DNA of 9,493 nt from Candidatus Kerfeldbacteria bacterium (GTDB lineage Bacteria > Patescibacteriota > Patescibacteriia > SBBC01 > CAIJZX01). The stretch's first letter is position 1; each line of letters opens with the position of its first letter. The notes under the pieces are model-generated. The model made no database searches, was not told the origin of the DNA, and saw only the letters and a program-made list of their open reading frames with translations. This document shows, piece after piece, positions 1-6,450 of this stretch. The stretch lies in NCBI GenBank assembly GCA_016194465.1, contig JACQBO010000023.1, forward strand, positions 1 through 9,493, given 5' to 3'. A program made the translations under genes and the position numbers.

Positions 1-558
1 CGGAAAAAACTTTTTAGCCGTCTGAACGTCATCAGTAATCACGACAAACCGGAAATTGGGGTTGGTCTTCCGCATATTCGCCACCGCCATGTCCCAGTAG
101 CTTTGCGGCAAAAAAACATCTTTGGCGTTGACATATTCCCCGCCTCGGAAGTTGATGACACAAATATCGTCGCCGGAAAAATCGTAACACTCAAAGTCTG
201 CTTTGACTTTCAGCCACTGCCGGATTTCGTCCCGTCGGTGGGCAATATACTGCTCGTCCTGCATCACCCCGTCGATCTTTGTGCCGTCAGGGATATGCAC
301 AAGGTTTTTGTCGTACACCCGAATATCTGCACCATTCTCGGGGTGTGAAACCCGGCGTTCGTTATAGTAGTACCGGATGCCGTCCGGTAATATCTCGGGT
401 GGTCCGCCTTCGGGTCCGCTGCCGCCTTTCACCGGCCGGCCGGTGTCCAAGTTCAAAAAATCCAGACATTTTAAATTCTCCGGCGACTGAATGCCGAACT
501 CATAGCCGCGATCTTTGGCGATGACTCGATGTCCTTTGTAAATCTGGGTGACGATCAT
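1..558 (-). CDS. GT11-like alpha-1,2-fucosyltransferase family protein, C-terminus outside window
   Basis: Reading the minus strand from the ATG at 558, the frame stays open for 186 codons to the window edge, so the C-terminus is missing. Residues 132-142 (ICVINFRGGEY) look like a variant of the HxRRGDY nucleotide-sugar motif of GT11 fucosyltransferases. They are followed by FLPQSYW (149-155) and FVVITDD (171-177), matching the 'LP..YY...F.vFSDD' pattern of that family. Such enzymes transfer L-fucose from GDP-L-fucose, which gmd and fcl of the same operon would supply. The start overlaps the stop of the upstream GT2 gene (ATGA, 555-558), suggesting translational coupling. Odd point: the GxGLGNQ motif expected about ten residues from the start in GT11 proteins is absent. 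The protein goes from MIVTQIYKG straight to HRVIAKDRGYEFGI. It could be an inactive or altered enzyme. The GT11-like assignment is fairly secure; linkage and activity are inferred. Confidence 0.75.
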   Translation of the reverse strand, partial: MIVTQIYKGHRVIAKDRGYEFGIQSPENLKCLDFLNLDTGRPVKGGSGPEGGPPEILPDGIRYYYNERRVSHPENGADIRVYDKNLVHIPDGTKIDGVMQDEQYIAHRRDEIRQWLKVKADFECYDFSGDDICVINFRGGEYVNAKDVFLPQSYWDMAVANMRKTNPNFRFVVITDDVQTAKKFFP

Positions 559-1940
559 GCTTTTGCCAATCGTTTCTTGATAAAATGCTTAAGCCAGAAA
601 AAGTGGGGGATCAGTTGTACATGTTTATGAAATCCAAACGGCTCGGAAACTGATTCCGGGCAATCTGCTTCGCGGCTGAAATGGACCGCTACTTCGACTG
701 GGGCAAACCTTACGCCATACGCTTCCAATTGTTCCCGGTGATAGTTCGTTATATTTCCGTCCTCATTGAAATACCCAGTGCCGGCATCTGTAAAGGGCAA
801 ATTAAGTTTATGAAACGCGTCGAGGAGTTTTTTGCTACGCAAGGAGAAACCACCGTTGCCGACTCGTACGTTCGTGCCATCCTCTGTCCAATGAATACCA
901 GCTGGCCACGGGGCGCCGATAAAATCATACTCTAAGAACCGGTCGTGCCATTTATGTGGGCGTAGAACAAAACCGTCATATTGAATCACCAAAGCAAAAT
1001 TGGTCGTAATATACTGACTCAGCTTATACAGTATGAACTGGCTGTATTCATTGATATTGTTAATGGGCACGCATTTCTCAAAACGAACTCCAGTAGGTAG
1101 ATTGGCTGGTTTCTTGTCTGACACCAACAGAACTGAACCAAAGTCTATCCCATCCATCGAAGCCTCGAGAGCTCGGATAGTAGCATTCAGTTTGACGGAA
1201 GAAACGGTTACCAACGTGACATTCGAGAGAGAAAGATTCGGCCGATCAGCCGGGTATTTCTTTGTGACGTAGTCCAATTCCTTTTGACGGATCGCTTCCG
1301 TAGCCGCTGTATGAGTCACCTGGTGAGCTCCTTGTCGGTTGACGACGGTAATCGATCGAACGATTTTAGGTTGCCCAAATCTGATTAAACACCGTTTATA
1401 ATACTCTCCGTCCATAAACCAAATCAGACGCTCATCGAAGAGAAGCGGAAAATCATTTTTAATGGTCAAGACTGATGGGGAGCCGATTAAATTGTTTCCG
1501 AGGTGAGGGTTTTTAGTCACTTTTGGAAAATAAGGCCGTTCGAACGTCACCCCATCTTTCGTATGCTGACTAGCGGTCACAAGCCAATTGTCTTTTTGTA
1601 AATCAAAACTATCGGAAATAATTTGAAGGGACTGTTGCGAATACAAAAAATCATCCTGGAATAATACTTTTATCAACTCTCCACAGGCGTGTCGAATGGC
1701 ATGATTCAGGTTGGCGGATGAACTGCCAATATTCTGCGAGTTATGGAAGTAGCGAATATCAAGTCGGTCAGAGTACTCAGTACAAAGTTTCCTAATCTCG
1801 TCGTTTCGCGAGTGATCGGAAATCACGACCTCAAAATCCTTACATGTCTGGCCGATCAAAATATCAAAGCTGTGTTGTAGAAAATCACGGCCGCGGCCGT
1901 TCATTTCGTAGGTAGGAATGCAGACGCTGATAAATTTCAC
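555..1940 (-). CDS. Two-domain glycosyltransferase: GT2 fused to DUF5672
   Basis: The protein has 461 residues and starts at a GTG (1940). The N-terminal half (about 1-230) is a GT-A family 2 glycosyltransferase. It begins with SVCIPTYEMN (5-14), has SDHS (41-44), the acidic metal/sugar-nucleotide motif FQDD (94-97), and a likely acceptor-side region around WFMDGEYYKR (174-183). The C-terminal half (about 240-445) matches the DUF5672 pattern: LVTVSS near 243, YKLSQY (305-310), QYDG (320-323), DFIGAPW (339-345) and VGNGGFSLRS (360-369). DUF5672 is commonly found in or next to glycosyltransferases, so the protein may add two sugars or be a GT with a second glycan-handling domain. It should act in the cytoplasm on the lipid-linked glycan before export. 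It lies 10 bases after wzt and overlaps the next gene by 4. Two sampled 60-base lines are 32% and 40% GC, lower than the gmd and 6451-8022 samples. Sugar specificity cannot be read. Confidence 0.88.
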   Translation of the reverse strand: MKFISVCIPTYEMNGRGRDFLQHSFDILIGQTCKDFEVVISDHSRNDEIRKLCTEYSDRLDIRYFHNSQNIGSSSANLNHAIRHACGELIKVLFQDDFLYSQQSLQIISDSFDLQKDNWLVTASQHTKDGVTFERPYFPKVTKNPHLGNNLIGSPSVLTIKNDFPLLFDERLIWFMDGEYYKRCLIRFGQPKIVRSITVVNRQGAHQVTHTAATEAIRQKELDYVTKKYPADRPNLSLSNVTLVTVSSVKLNATIRALEASMDGIDFGSVLLVSDKKPANLPTGVRFEKCVPINNINEYSQFILYKLSQYITTNFALVIQYDGFVLRPHKWHDRFLEYDFIGAPWPAGIHWTEDGTNVRVGNGGFSLRSKKLLDAFHKLNLPFTDAGTGYFNEDGNITNYHREQLEAYGVRFAPVEVAVHFSREADCPESVSEPFGFHKHVQLIPHFFWLKHFIKKRLAKA

Positions 1941-1950
1941 AGTCGCAAGC

Positions 1951-3201
1951 TTACTGCTTAAAACTATACCGGAGCAAGTTGTTGGTGATCGTTCTATCCG
2001 GTTTGATTTTATACTGATAATCAGGCAGGTGGGTGGCCATCGTAAATTCGCTCGCCATCAAGACATGGTCTCGACTCGTCCCGCGGATAAGAAAGTCGAT
2101 TTCCGCGAAGTACCGACCCTCAGTCAGATGGACTTCCCCGGTGGTGCACTCGATTTCTCCTTGGGGCGCCAAATCACCGCTGAATGACTGACCAGTCACG
2201 TCGCTATCGAGCCGCAGCACCGGCCGGAGGTCATCATTGACGATCGTAATCACCACCCGGACATCTTTTATTTTTTCGGTGAGTTCGCTCGTGTAGCGTA
2301 AACGAATGTTCAGTATATCGCCGCTGGTGATGACCGGTGCCCCGTCCTGATTGGTGATATGAATATCCGTAAAGGTGACGCCACCCTTACCATCCCGGTC
2401 CTTCCGGTCCTGTAAAGAAATACTTGAAGGTTGATTATCTTTATGTAAGTATTTTTCGATCACCTGGCTCGTTTGACCAAACATCACCAACCGGCCTTCT
2501 TTGAGCAAAATGCATTTATGACATAATTTTTTTATGGCTTCTAAATTGTGGCTTACGAATATGACGGTCCGATCGGCGTCTCTCGTCACCTGATTCATCT
2601 TGCCTAAACATTTTTTTTGGAACTCTGCGTCACCGACGGCCAGAACCTCGTCCACAAGCAGGATTTCCGGCTCGAGGTGGGCGGCCACCGAAAAGGCCAA
2701 CCGGACGTGCATGCCCGATGAATACCGCTTGACCGGAGTGTCCAGAAACTTTTCGACGCCGGAAAAGGCCACGATTTCGTCAAACTTGCGGTTGATTTCG
2801 TTTCTCGACATGCCCAGGATGGCTCCGTTCAAATAGATGTTTTCTCGTCCGGTTAACTCGGGATGAAATCCCGTACCGACCTCAAGTAATGAAGCCACGC
2901 GACCGCGCAACCGTACCTCTCCAGTGGTAGGCGAAGTAATGTGGGACAATATTTTTAGTAAGGTTGATTTGCCTGAACCATTCGCACCGATCAACCCGAC
3001 GGCCTCGCCTTTCTCGACCGAGAACGTAATGTCCCGCAGGGCCCAGAATTCTTCCTTGGTCATTTTCAGCTGCCCTTGGAAAAATCGAAATGGCTTCGTC
3101 GCAAAATTCGTCACCGTATCACGGAAGGTTTGATAGGCAAGTTGGTGCGCCAGAACATACGACTTCGATATATTGTTAACTTCTATCATTGGCCGTTCCA
3201 T
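1951..3201 (-). CDS. wzt: Polysaccharide ABC exporter, ATP-binding subunit with Wzt C-terminal domain
   Basis: This is the ATPase of a Wzm/Wzt (TagGH-like) exporter that moves undecaprenyl-diphosphate-linked glycan across the inner membrane. Residues 1-240 carry all ABC motifs: Walker A GANGSGKST (72-80), the Wzt/TagH-type LLEVGTGFHPELTGREN (105-121), signature YSSGMHVR (160-167), Walker B ILLVDE (180-185) and the H-loop histidine in SHN (218). The remainder (about 270-416) is beta-rich and fits the Wzt C-terminal carbohydrate-binding domain, which in E. coli O8/O9a recognises the finished chain end. The 416-residue length is usual for Wzt proteins with this domain. Two starts are possible: ATG 3201 (MERPMIEV) or ATG 3189 (MIEVNNISKSY), the latter matching the typical family start; neither has a clear ribosome binding site. 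It lies 3 bases after wzm. A run of eight A at codons for residues 195-197 is a possible slippage site. Confidence 0.95.
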   Translation of the reverse strand: MERPMIEVNNISKSYVLAHQLAYQTFRDTVTNFATKPFRFFQGQLKMTKEEFWALRDITFSVEKGEAVGLIGANGSGKSTLLKILSHITSPTTGEVRLRGRVASLLEVGTGFHPELTGRENIYLNGAILGMSRNEINRKFDEIVAFSGVEKFLDTPVKRYSSGMHVRLAFSVAAHLEPEILLVDEVLAVGDAEFQKKCLGKMNQVTRDADRTVIFVSHNLEAIKKLCHKCILLKEGRLVMFGQTSQVIEKYLHKDNQPSSISLQDRKDRDGKGGVTFTDIHITNQDGAPVITSGDILNIRLRYTSELTEKIKDVRVVITIVNDDLRPVLRLDSDVTGQSFSGDLAPQGEIECTTGEVHLTEGRYFAEIDFLIRGTSRDHVLMASEFTMATHLPDYQYKIKPDRTITNNLLRYSFKQ

Positions 3202-3204
3202 CGG

Positions 3205-4038
3205 CTAGGCAATATCAGCAAATATTTTCTCGGTCCTTTTAAAATAGAAGACACCGAACAAGAAAAGCGCGACCGCGACGCCCGTGGAGACGAGCAGGAG
3301 GTGAAAATTAATCGGTTTATTACCAACGATTCCTGCGCGAGCAGCTTCAATAATTCCGGTCATCGGATTAAGAGCCAAGACCCACTGGAATTTAACCGGA
3401 ACCAGCGTGGTAGGATATATGACGGGGGTCACAAAAAAAATAGTTTGGACGAAGAATGGCAAAGCTTCGCGAACATCACGATAGCGAATATTGATCGCCG
3501 CAAAAAAAGAGCCGAGTCCAGAGGCAGACAAGAACGATAAGAGAATCAAACCAGGCAAGAGAATGATACCCCAGACCGTTGGGGTAAAGTGGTAAAAGAT
3601 CATTAAACCAACCAAGACGACCAAGGCAAATCCAAAGTCAACGATCGGCGTAATCGTGGCGGACAACGGAAGCAACAGTCGTGGGAAAAAAATCTTCTTG
3701 ATCATCCCCTCATTCATAATCAGCGAGTTACTCGATCCGCTGAGCGAGGTGGAAAAATAATTCCAAAACAGCAGGCCGGAAAATACAAAAATCGGATACG
3801 GAATGCCGTTCGACGGAATTTTTGCTAATCCCCCAAAGAAAATAGAGAAAATGACCATCGATAAAAATGGCTGCAGCAGCGCCCATAAAATGCCGATGGC
3901 CGTTTGCTTATAGCGGACTTTTATATCCCGCCAGGCGAAAATATAAAAGAGTTCTTTGTAGAACCAAAGTTCTCTCACATTGAGCGTGGCCCAACCCTTT
4001 TTTGGTTTGATGGTAATACGGTAGGACAAATCGGCCAT
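3205..4038 (-). CDS. wzm: Polysaccharide ABC exporter, membrane subunit (ABC-2 type)
   Basis: This 277-residue inner-membrane permease pairs with the Wzt encoded 3 bases downstream. The cytoplasmic N-terminus holds the family pattern RELWFYKEL (22-30) and RDIKVRYKQTAIGILWALLQP (37-57), which leads into the first membrane segment. About six hydrophobic segments follow: roughly 49-70, 80-100, 121-150, 155-178, 193-210 and 246-267. MIKKIFFPR, before the third segment, is the usual loop of Wzm/TagG proteins. The length is normal (about 260-280). It carries lipid-linked glycan rather than a small solute, judged from the family and from the sugar genes around it. The start at ATG 4038 gives the conserved N-terminus and lies 5 bases after the stop of the preceding small ORF. 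Confidence 0.95.
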   Translation of the reverse strand: MADLSYRITIKPKKGWATLNVRELWFYKELFYIFAWRDIKVRYKQTAIGILWALLQPFLSMVIFSIFFGGLAKIPSNGIPYPIFVFSGLLFWNYFSTSLSGSSNSLIMNEGMIKKIFFPRLLLPLSATITPIVDFGFALVVLVGLMIFYHFTPTVWGIILLPGLILLSFLSASGLGSFFAAINIRYRDVREALPFFVQTIFFVTPVIYPTTLVPVKFQWVLALNPMTGIIEAARAGIVGNKPINFHLLLVSTGVAVALFLFGVFYFKRTEKIFADIA

Positions 4039-4043
4039 AGGGT

Positions 4044-4334
4044 TTAGGGCGTAACCTGTTCCCGGTAGACTCTGATAATATCGTCTTTGACGTGGTACGC
4101 CAGCCCGGGTTTGATCAAGTTGATGTACTGGTGAAGGGCGTCGAGGGTTGGATAATCACGGCGGCCAGTAAAAGCTCGGGCGTCGTCAATTAGAAGCACA
4201 TGTCCGGCAACCGGATGCTCAAGCACGTGTTTCACTTCCTCGAGAATCGGCGTTTGTAAATGGCCGAGGGCGATCGCGGCTTCCAATCGTTTGTTCAGGT
4301 CCATGGGCGGGGCGGATGGGGGAGTCAAAGCCAC
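4044..4334 (-). CDS. Truncated methyltransferase-like ORF (C-terminal remnant)
   Basis: This 96-residue ORF lies between fcl (4-base gap) and wzm (5-base gap). Residues 28-67 (TPILEEVKHV, then HVLLIDDARAFTGRRDYPTLD at 45-65) and the end VKDDIIRV resemble the C-terminal part of a family of class I SAM-dependent methyltransferase-like proteins found in polysaccharide clusters. Those are, from memory, 200 residues or more and have an N-terminal Rossmann core. Here that core is absent, and the DNA upstream is already fcl coding sequence, so the missing part is not simply in another frame. The first codon is GTG (4334). An ATG at 4304 (MDLNKRLEAA) is an equally possible start and would drop a proline-rich lead of ten residues. 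Neither has a ribosome binding site. It is probably a decayed gene whose frame stays open, though a small functional protein cannot be excluded. The family assignment is from memory of the motif. Confidence 0.6.
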   Translation of the reverse strand: MALTPPSAPPMDLNKRLEAAIALGHLQTPILEEVKHVLEHPVAGHVLLIDDARAFTGRRDYPTLDALHQYINLIKPGLAYHVKDDIIRVYREQVTP

Positions 4335-4338
4335 ATGG

Positions 4339-5274
4339 TTAGGCCGTCTTCAGGGAAGCAACAAACCATTGGTAGGTCGAAGCAACACCATCACGCAAGC
4401 GTATGTTCGCCTTCCAGCCTAAGTCGTTCATTTTGGAAACATCGAGAAGTTTTCGAGGCGTGCCGTCCGGCTTACTGCGGTCCCACACGATTTCGCCCTC
4501 GTAGCCGACGACGTCCTTCACCATCTCGGCGAACTCTTGAATGCTAATATCCTCACCCGTACCGATATTCAGGATATCGGGCTGATTGTAAGTGTGCATC
4601 AGGTGGATGCAGGCCTCGGCTAAATCATCGACGTGGAGAAATTCTCGTTTCGGCGCCCCAGAGCCCCAGACCGTGACGGTCGGGGCGCCACCGGTTTTGG
4701 CTTCATGGAACTTACGAATTAGAGCCGGGAAGACGTGCGAGGTGGCCAGGTCGAAATTATCATTGGGTCCATAGAGATTGGTCGGCATGACGGAGACAAA
4801 GGTATCGCCGTATTGCTTGTGGAAGGCCTGGCAGGCGAGAATACCGGCAATTTTGGCGGCGGCGTAAGGGATATTGGTGGTTTCCGGCTTGCCATCAAGG
4901 AAGTATTCTTCTTTAATCGGCTGCGGACAATCACGCGGGTAGATACAGCTGCTCCCTAAGAAGAGGAGCTTTTTTACTTTGGCGTCATGGGCCGACTTGA
5001 TGACGTTATTTTGGATGGTGAGGTTTTCGTGAATGAAGTCGGCCCCCAGAGTGTTGTTGGCATGAATGCCGCCGACCTTGGCCGCGGCCAAAAAAACATA
5101 TTCAGGCTTTTCTCGTGAAAAAAAGTTCTGGACCGAAGGAAAGTCCATCAAGTCCATTTCATGCCGCGTGCGGGTCACCAGGTTATTGTGCCCAAGCGAC
5201 CGCAGCCGACGGATGAGGGCCGACCCGACCAGACCGCGGTGACCGGCGACGTAGATTTTCGATTCTTTGTTCAT
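4339..5274 (-). CDS. fcl: GDP-L-fucose synthase (GDP-4-keto-6-deoxymannose 3,5-epimerase-4-reductase)
   Basis: This enzyme makes GDP-L-fucose from the Gmd product by epimerising C3 and C5 and reducing C4 with NADPH, in the cytoplasm. The 311-residue protein is an extended short-chain dehydrogenase of normal length. The dinucleotide motif is AGHRGLVGS (10-18). The catalytic residues known from the E. coli enzyme align with S108 and C110 in FLGSSCIYP, Y137 and K141 in PYAAAK, and H180 in ATSHVFP. VMPTNLYGPNDNF (162-174) and KREFLHVDDLAEA are also typical. The start at ATG 5274 follows the gmd stop by one base, the usual gmd-fcl pairing. No Shine-Dalgarno sequence is visible before it, so translation may be coupled to gmd. 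The synonym wcaG is used for the same gene. Confidence 0.97.
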   Translation of the reverse strand: MNKESKIYVAGHRGLVGSALIRRLRSLGHNNLVTRTRHEMDLMDFPSVQNFFSREKPEYVFLAAAKVGGIHANNTLGADFIHENLTIQNNVIKSAHDAKVKKLLFLGSSCIYPRDCPQPIKEEYFLDGKPETTNIPYAAAKIAGILACQAFHKQYGDTFVSVMPTNLYGPNDNFDLATSHVFPALIRKFHEAKTGGAPTVTVWGSGAPKREFLHVDDLAEACIHLMHTYNQPDILNIGTGEDISIQEFAEMVKDVVGYEGEIVWDRSKPDGTPRKLLDVSKMNDLGWKANIRLRDGVASTYQWFVASLKTA

Positions 5275-5275
5275 A

Positions 5276-6310
5276 CTACTTGTTTTGTTCAGCTTTATAA
5301 TCAGCCTCGACCATCATTTTTACTAATTCTTTAAAGGTCGTTTTGGGCGCCCAACCCAATTCGTTCTTGGCTTTTGTTGGATCGCCAATCAGAAGATCAA
5401 CTTCAGCTGGTCGGAAATATTTTGGATCGATTTTAATCAGGGTGGTTCCGGTTAAGGCGTCATACCCTTCTTCATCGATGCCGGCCCCGCGCCAATGGAC
5501 ATCGATTTCCAAATGGCGACCAGCCTCCTCGACGAAGTCGCGGACGGAGTGTGTTTGACCGGTCGCGACCACAAAATCACCTGGCTGAGGTTGCTGGAGC
5601 ATCATCCACATCGCTTCAACGTAATCTTTGGCATAGCCCCAGTCACGCTTGGCATCGAGATTTCCCAGGTACAAGGTGTCTTCCTGGCCGGTCTTGATGC
5701 GGGACAATCCCCGCGTGACCTTCCTGGTGACAAACGTCTCTCCCCGGCGGGGCGACTCATGATTAAACAGAATGCCATTCGAGGCGAAGAGGTTGTAGCT
5801 CTCCCGAAAGTTGACCGTAATCCAGTAGGCGTACACTTTGGCCACCCCGTACGGACTGCGGGGGTGAAAAGGCGTCGTTTCTTTTTGCGGGATTTCTTGT
5901 ACCTTACCGAACATTTCGCTCGAGGAGGCTTGGTAAAAACGCGTATTGAGTCGGGTTTCTCGAATCGCCTCGAGTAACCGGGTCACGCCGATGGCATCAG
6001 CGTCGCCCGTGAACTCTGGCATATCAAAACTGACCCGGACGTGGCTTTGGGCGCCGAGATTATAAATTTCATCCGGCACGATTTTTTCAATCAGGCGGTA
6101 CAGATTAGAGGAATCCGTTAAGTCACCATAGTGCAGAAATAGATGCCGATCGGGCACATGCGGGTCTTGGTAGACGTGGTCCAGGCGGCCAGTGTTAAAT
6201 GTCGAGGCGCGGCGAACCAACCCGTGGACCTCGTACCCTTTGGAGAGCAGCAATTCCGCTAGGTAGGAGCCGTCTTGACCCGTAATACCCGTGATCAGCG
6301 CTTTTTTCAT
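5276..6310 (-). CDS. gmd: GDP-mannose 4,6-dehydratase
   Basis: Converts GDP-D-mannose to GDP-4-keto-6-deoxy-D-mannose with bound NADP, the first committed step to GDP-L-fucose (also to GDP-rhamnose and related sugars). The 344-residue protein has the dinucleotide motif TGITGQDGSYLAE (7-19) and RRASTFNTGRLDH (33-45). Catalytic residues equivalent to E. coli T132, E134, Y156 and K160 are S130, E132, Y154 and K158, in QASSSEMFG and RSPYGVAK. Serine for threonine at the first position is conservative. ILFNHESPRRGETFVTRK is almost the textbook sequence. It is the first gene of the operon and has its own promoter (6346-6374). The leader of about 28 bases is pyrimidine-rich and has no Shine-Dalgarno sequence. 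The next gene, fcl, takes its product on to GDP-L-fucose. Confidence 0.98.
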   Translation of the reverse strand: MKKALITGITGQDGSYLAELLLSKGYEVHGLVRRASTFNTGRLDHVYQDPHVPDRHLFLHYGDLTDSSNLYRLIEKIVPDEIYNLGAQSHVRVSFDMPEFTGDADAIGVTRLLEAIRETRLNTRFYQASSSEMFGKVQEIPQKETTPFHPRSPYGVAKVYAYWITVNFRESYNLFASNGILFNHESPRRGETFVTRKVTRGLSRIKTGQEDTLYLGNLDAKRDWGYAKDYVEAMWMMLQQPQPGDFVVATGQTHSVRDFVEEAGRHLEIDVHWRGAGIDEEGYDALTGTTLIKIDPKYFRPAEVDLLIGDPTKAKNELGWAPKTTFKELVKMMVEADYKAEQNK

Positions 6311-6332
6311 GGATTCTGAAAAAAAGTATAAA

Positions 6333-6423
6333 AATCAGCCCAGGCATTATGATACTTTTCCTTTTCTTTGTCAAACATGGAGAAATCAAATGGCCCAGTT
6401 AAAACTTCTGACCTGGGCTGATT
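6333..6423. repeat. 12-base inverted repeat flanking the divergent promoter region
   Basis: AATCAGCCCAGG (6333-6344) and its exact reverse complement CCTGGGCTGATT (6412-6423) are separated by 67 bases. Read towards each gene, the same 12-mer lies 22 bases before the gmd ATG and 27 bases before the ATG at 6451. A third, partial copy containing GCCCAG lies at 6393-6398 and can pair with 6413-6418. With both predicted transcription starts inside or beyond the arms, the full repeat would not be present in either RNA. This favours a DNA-level operator pair over an RNA hairpin. Confidence 0.6.
6346..6374 (-). promoter_or_regulatory. Probable sigma70 promoter of the gmd operon
   Basis: On the minus strand, TTGACA (6374-6369, a perfect -35 box) is followed after exactly 17 bases by CATAAT (6351-6346, five of six matches to the -10 consensus). 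Transcription should start near 6339, about 28 bases before the gmd ATG. The start site falls inside one arm of the inverted repeat at 6333-6344, so a protein bound there could block initiation. Identified by eye only. Confidence 0.65.
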
Positions 6424-6434
6424 CCTGGTACACT
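6406..6434 (+). promoter_or_regulatory. Possible promoter for the plus-strand gene at 6451
   Basis: TACACT (6429-6434) matches four of six -10 positions and is preceded by TG at 6426-6427, as in extended -10 promoters. A 17-base spacer puts the -35 at TTCTGA (6406-6411), which is poor. Transcription would start near 6441, leaving a leader of only about ten bases. The repeat arm 6412-6423 sits in the spacer. Weak evidence. Confidence 0.3.
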
Positions 6435-6450
6435 ATCTAAGAACTTACTT

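Noticed and set aside
103..524. Two overlapping short plus-strand frames at the left edge
   Set aside because: The minus strand here is fully open and encodes a recognisable GT11-like protein, so the plus frames are shadows.
3076..3540. 154-codon open frame on the plus strand
   Set aside because: It is antisense to the wzt start and the wzm 3' half, with a charged, low-complexity translation. It is a shadow of real genes.
5495..5977. 160-codon open frame on the plus strand
   Set aside because: It lies wholly inside gmd, antisense to it. gmd is certain from its motifs, and the antisense translation resembles nothing known.
6393..6418. GCCCAG/CTGGGC hairpin as a terminator or riboswitch
   Set aside because: The stem is only six pairs with no T tract. 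The predicted transcription starts of both genes leave it untranscribed.
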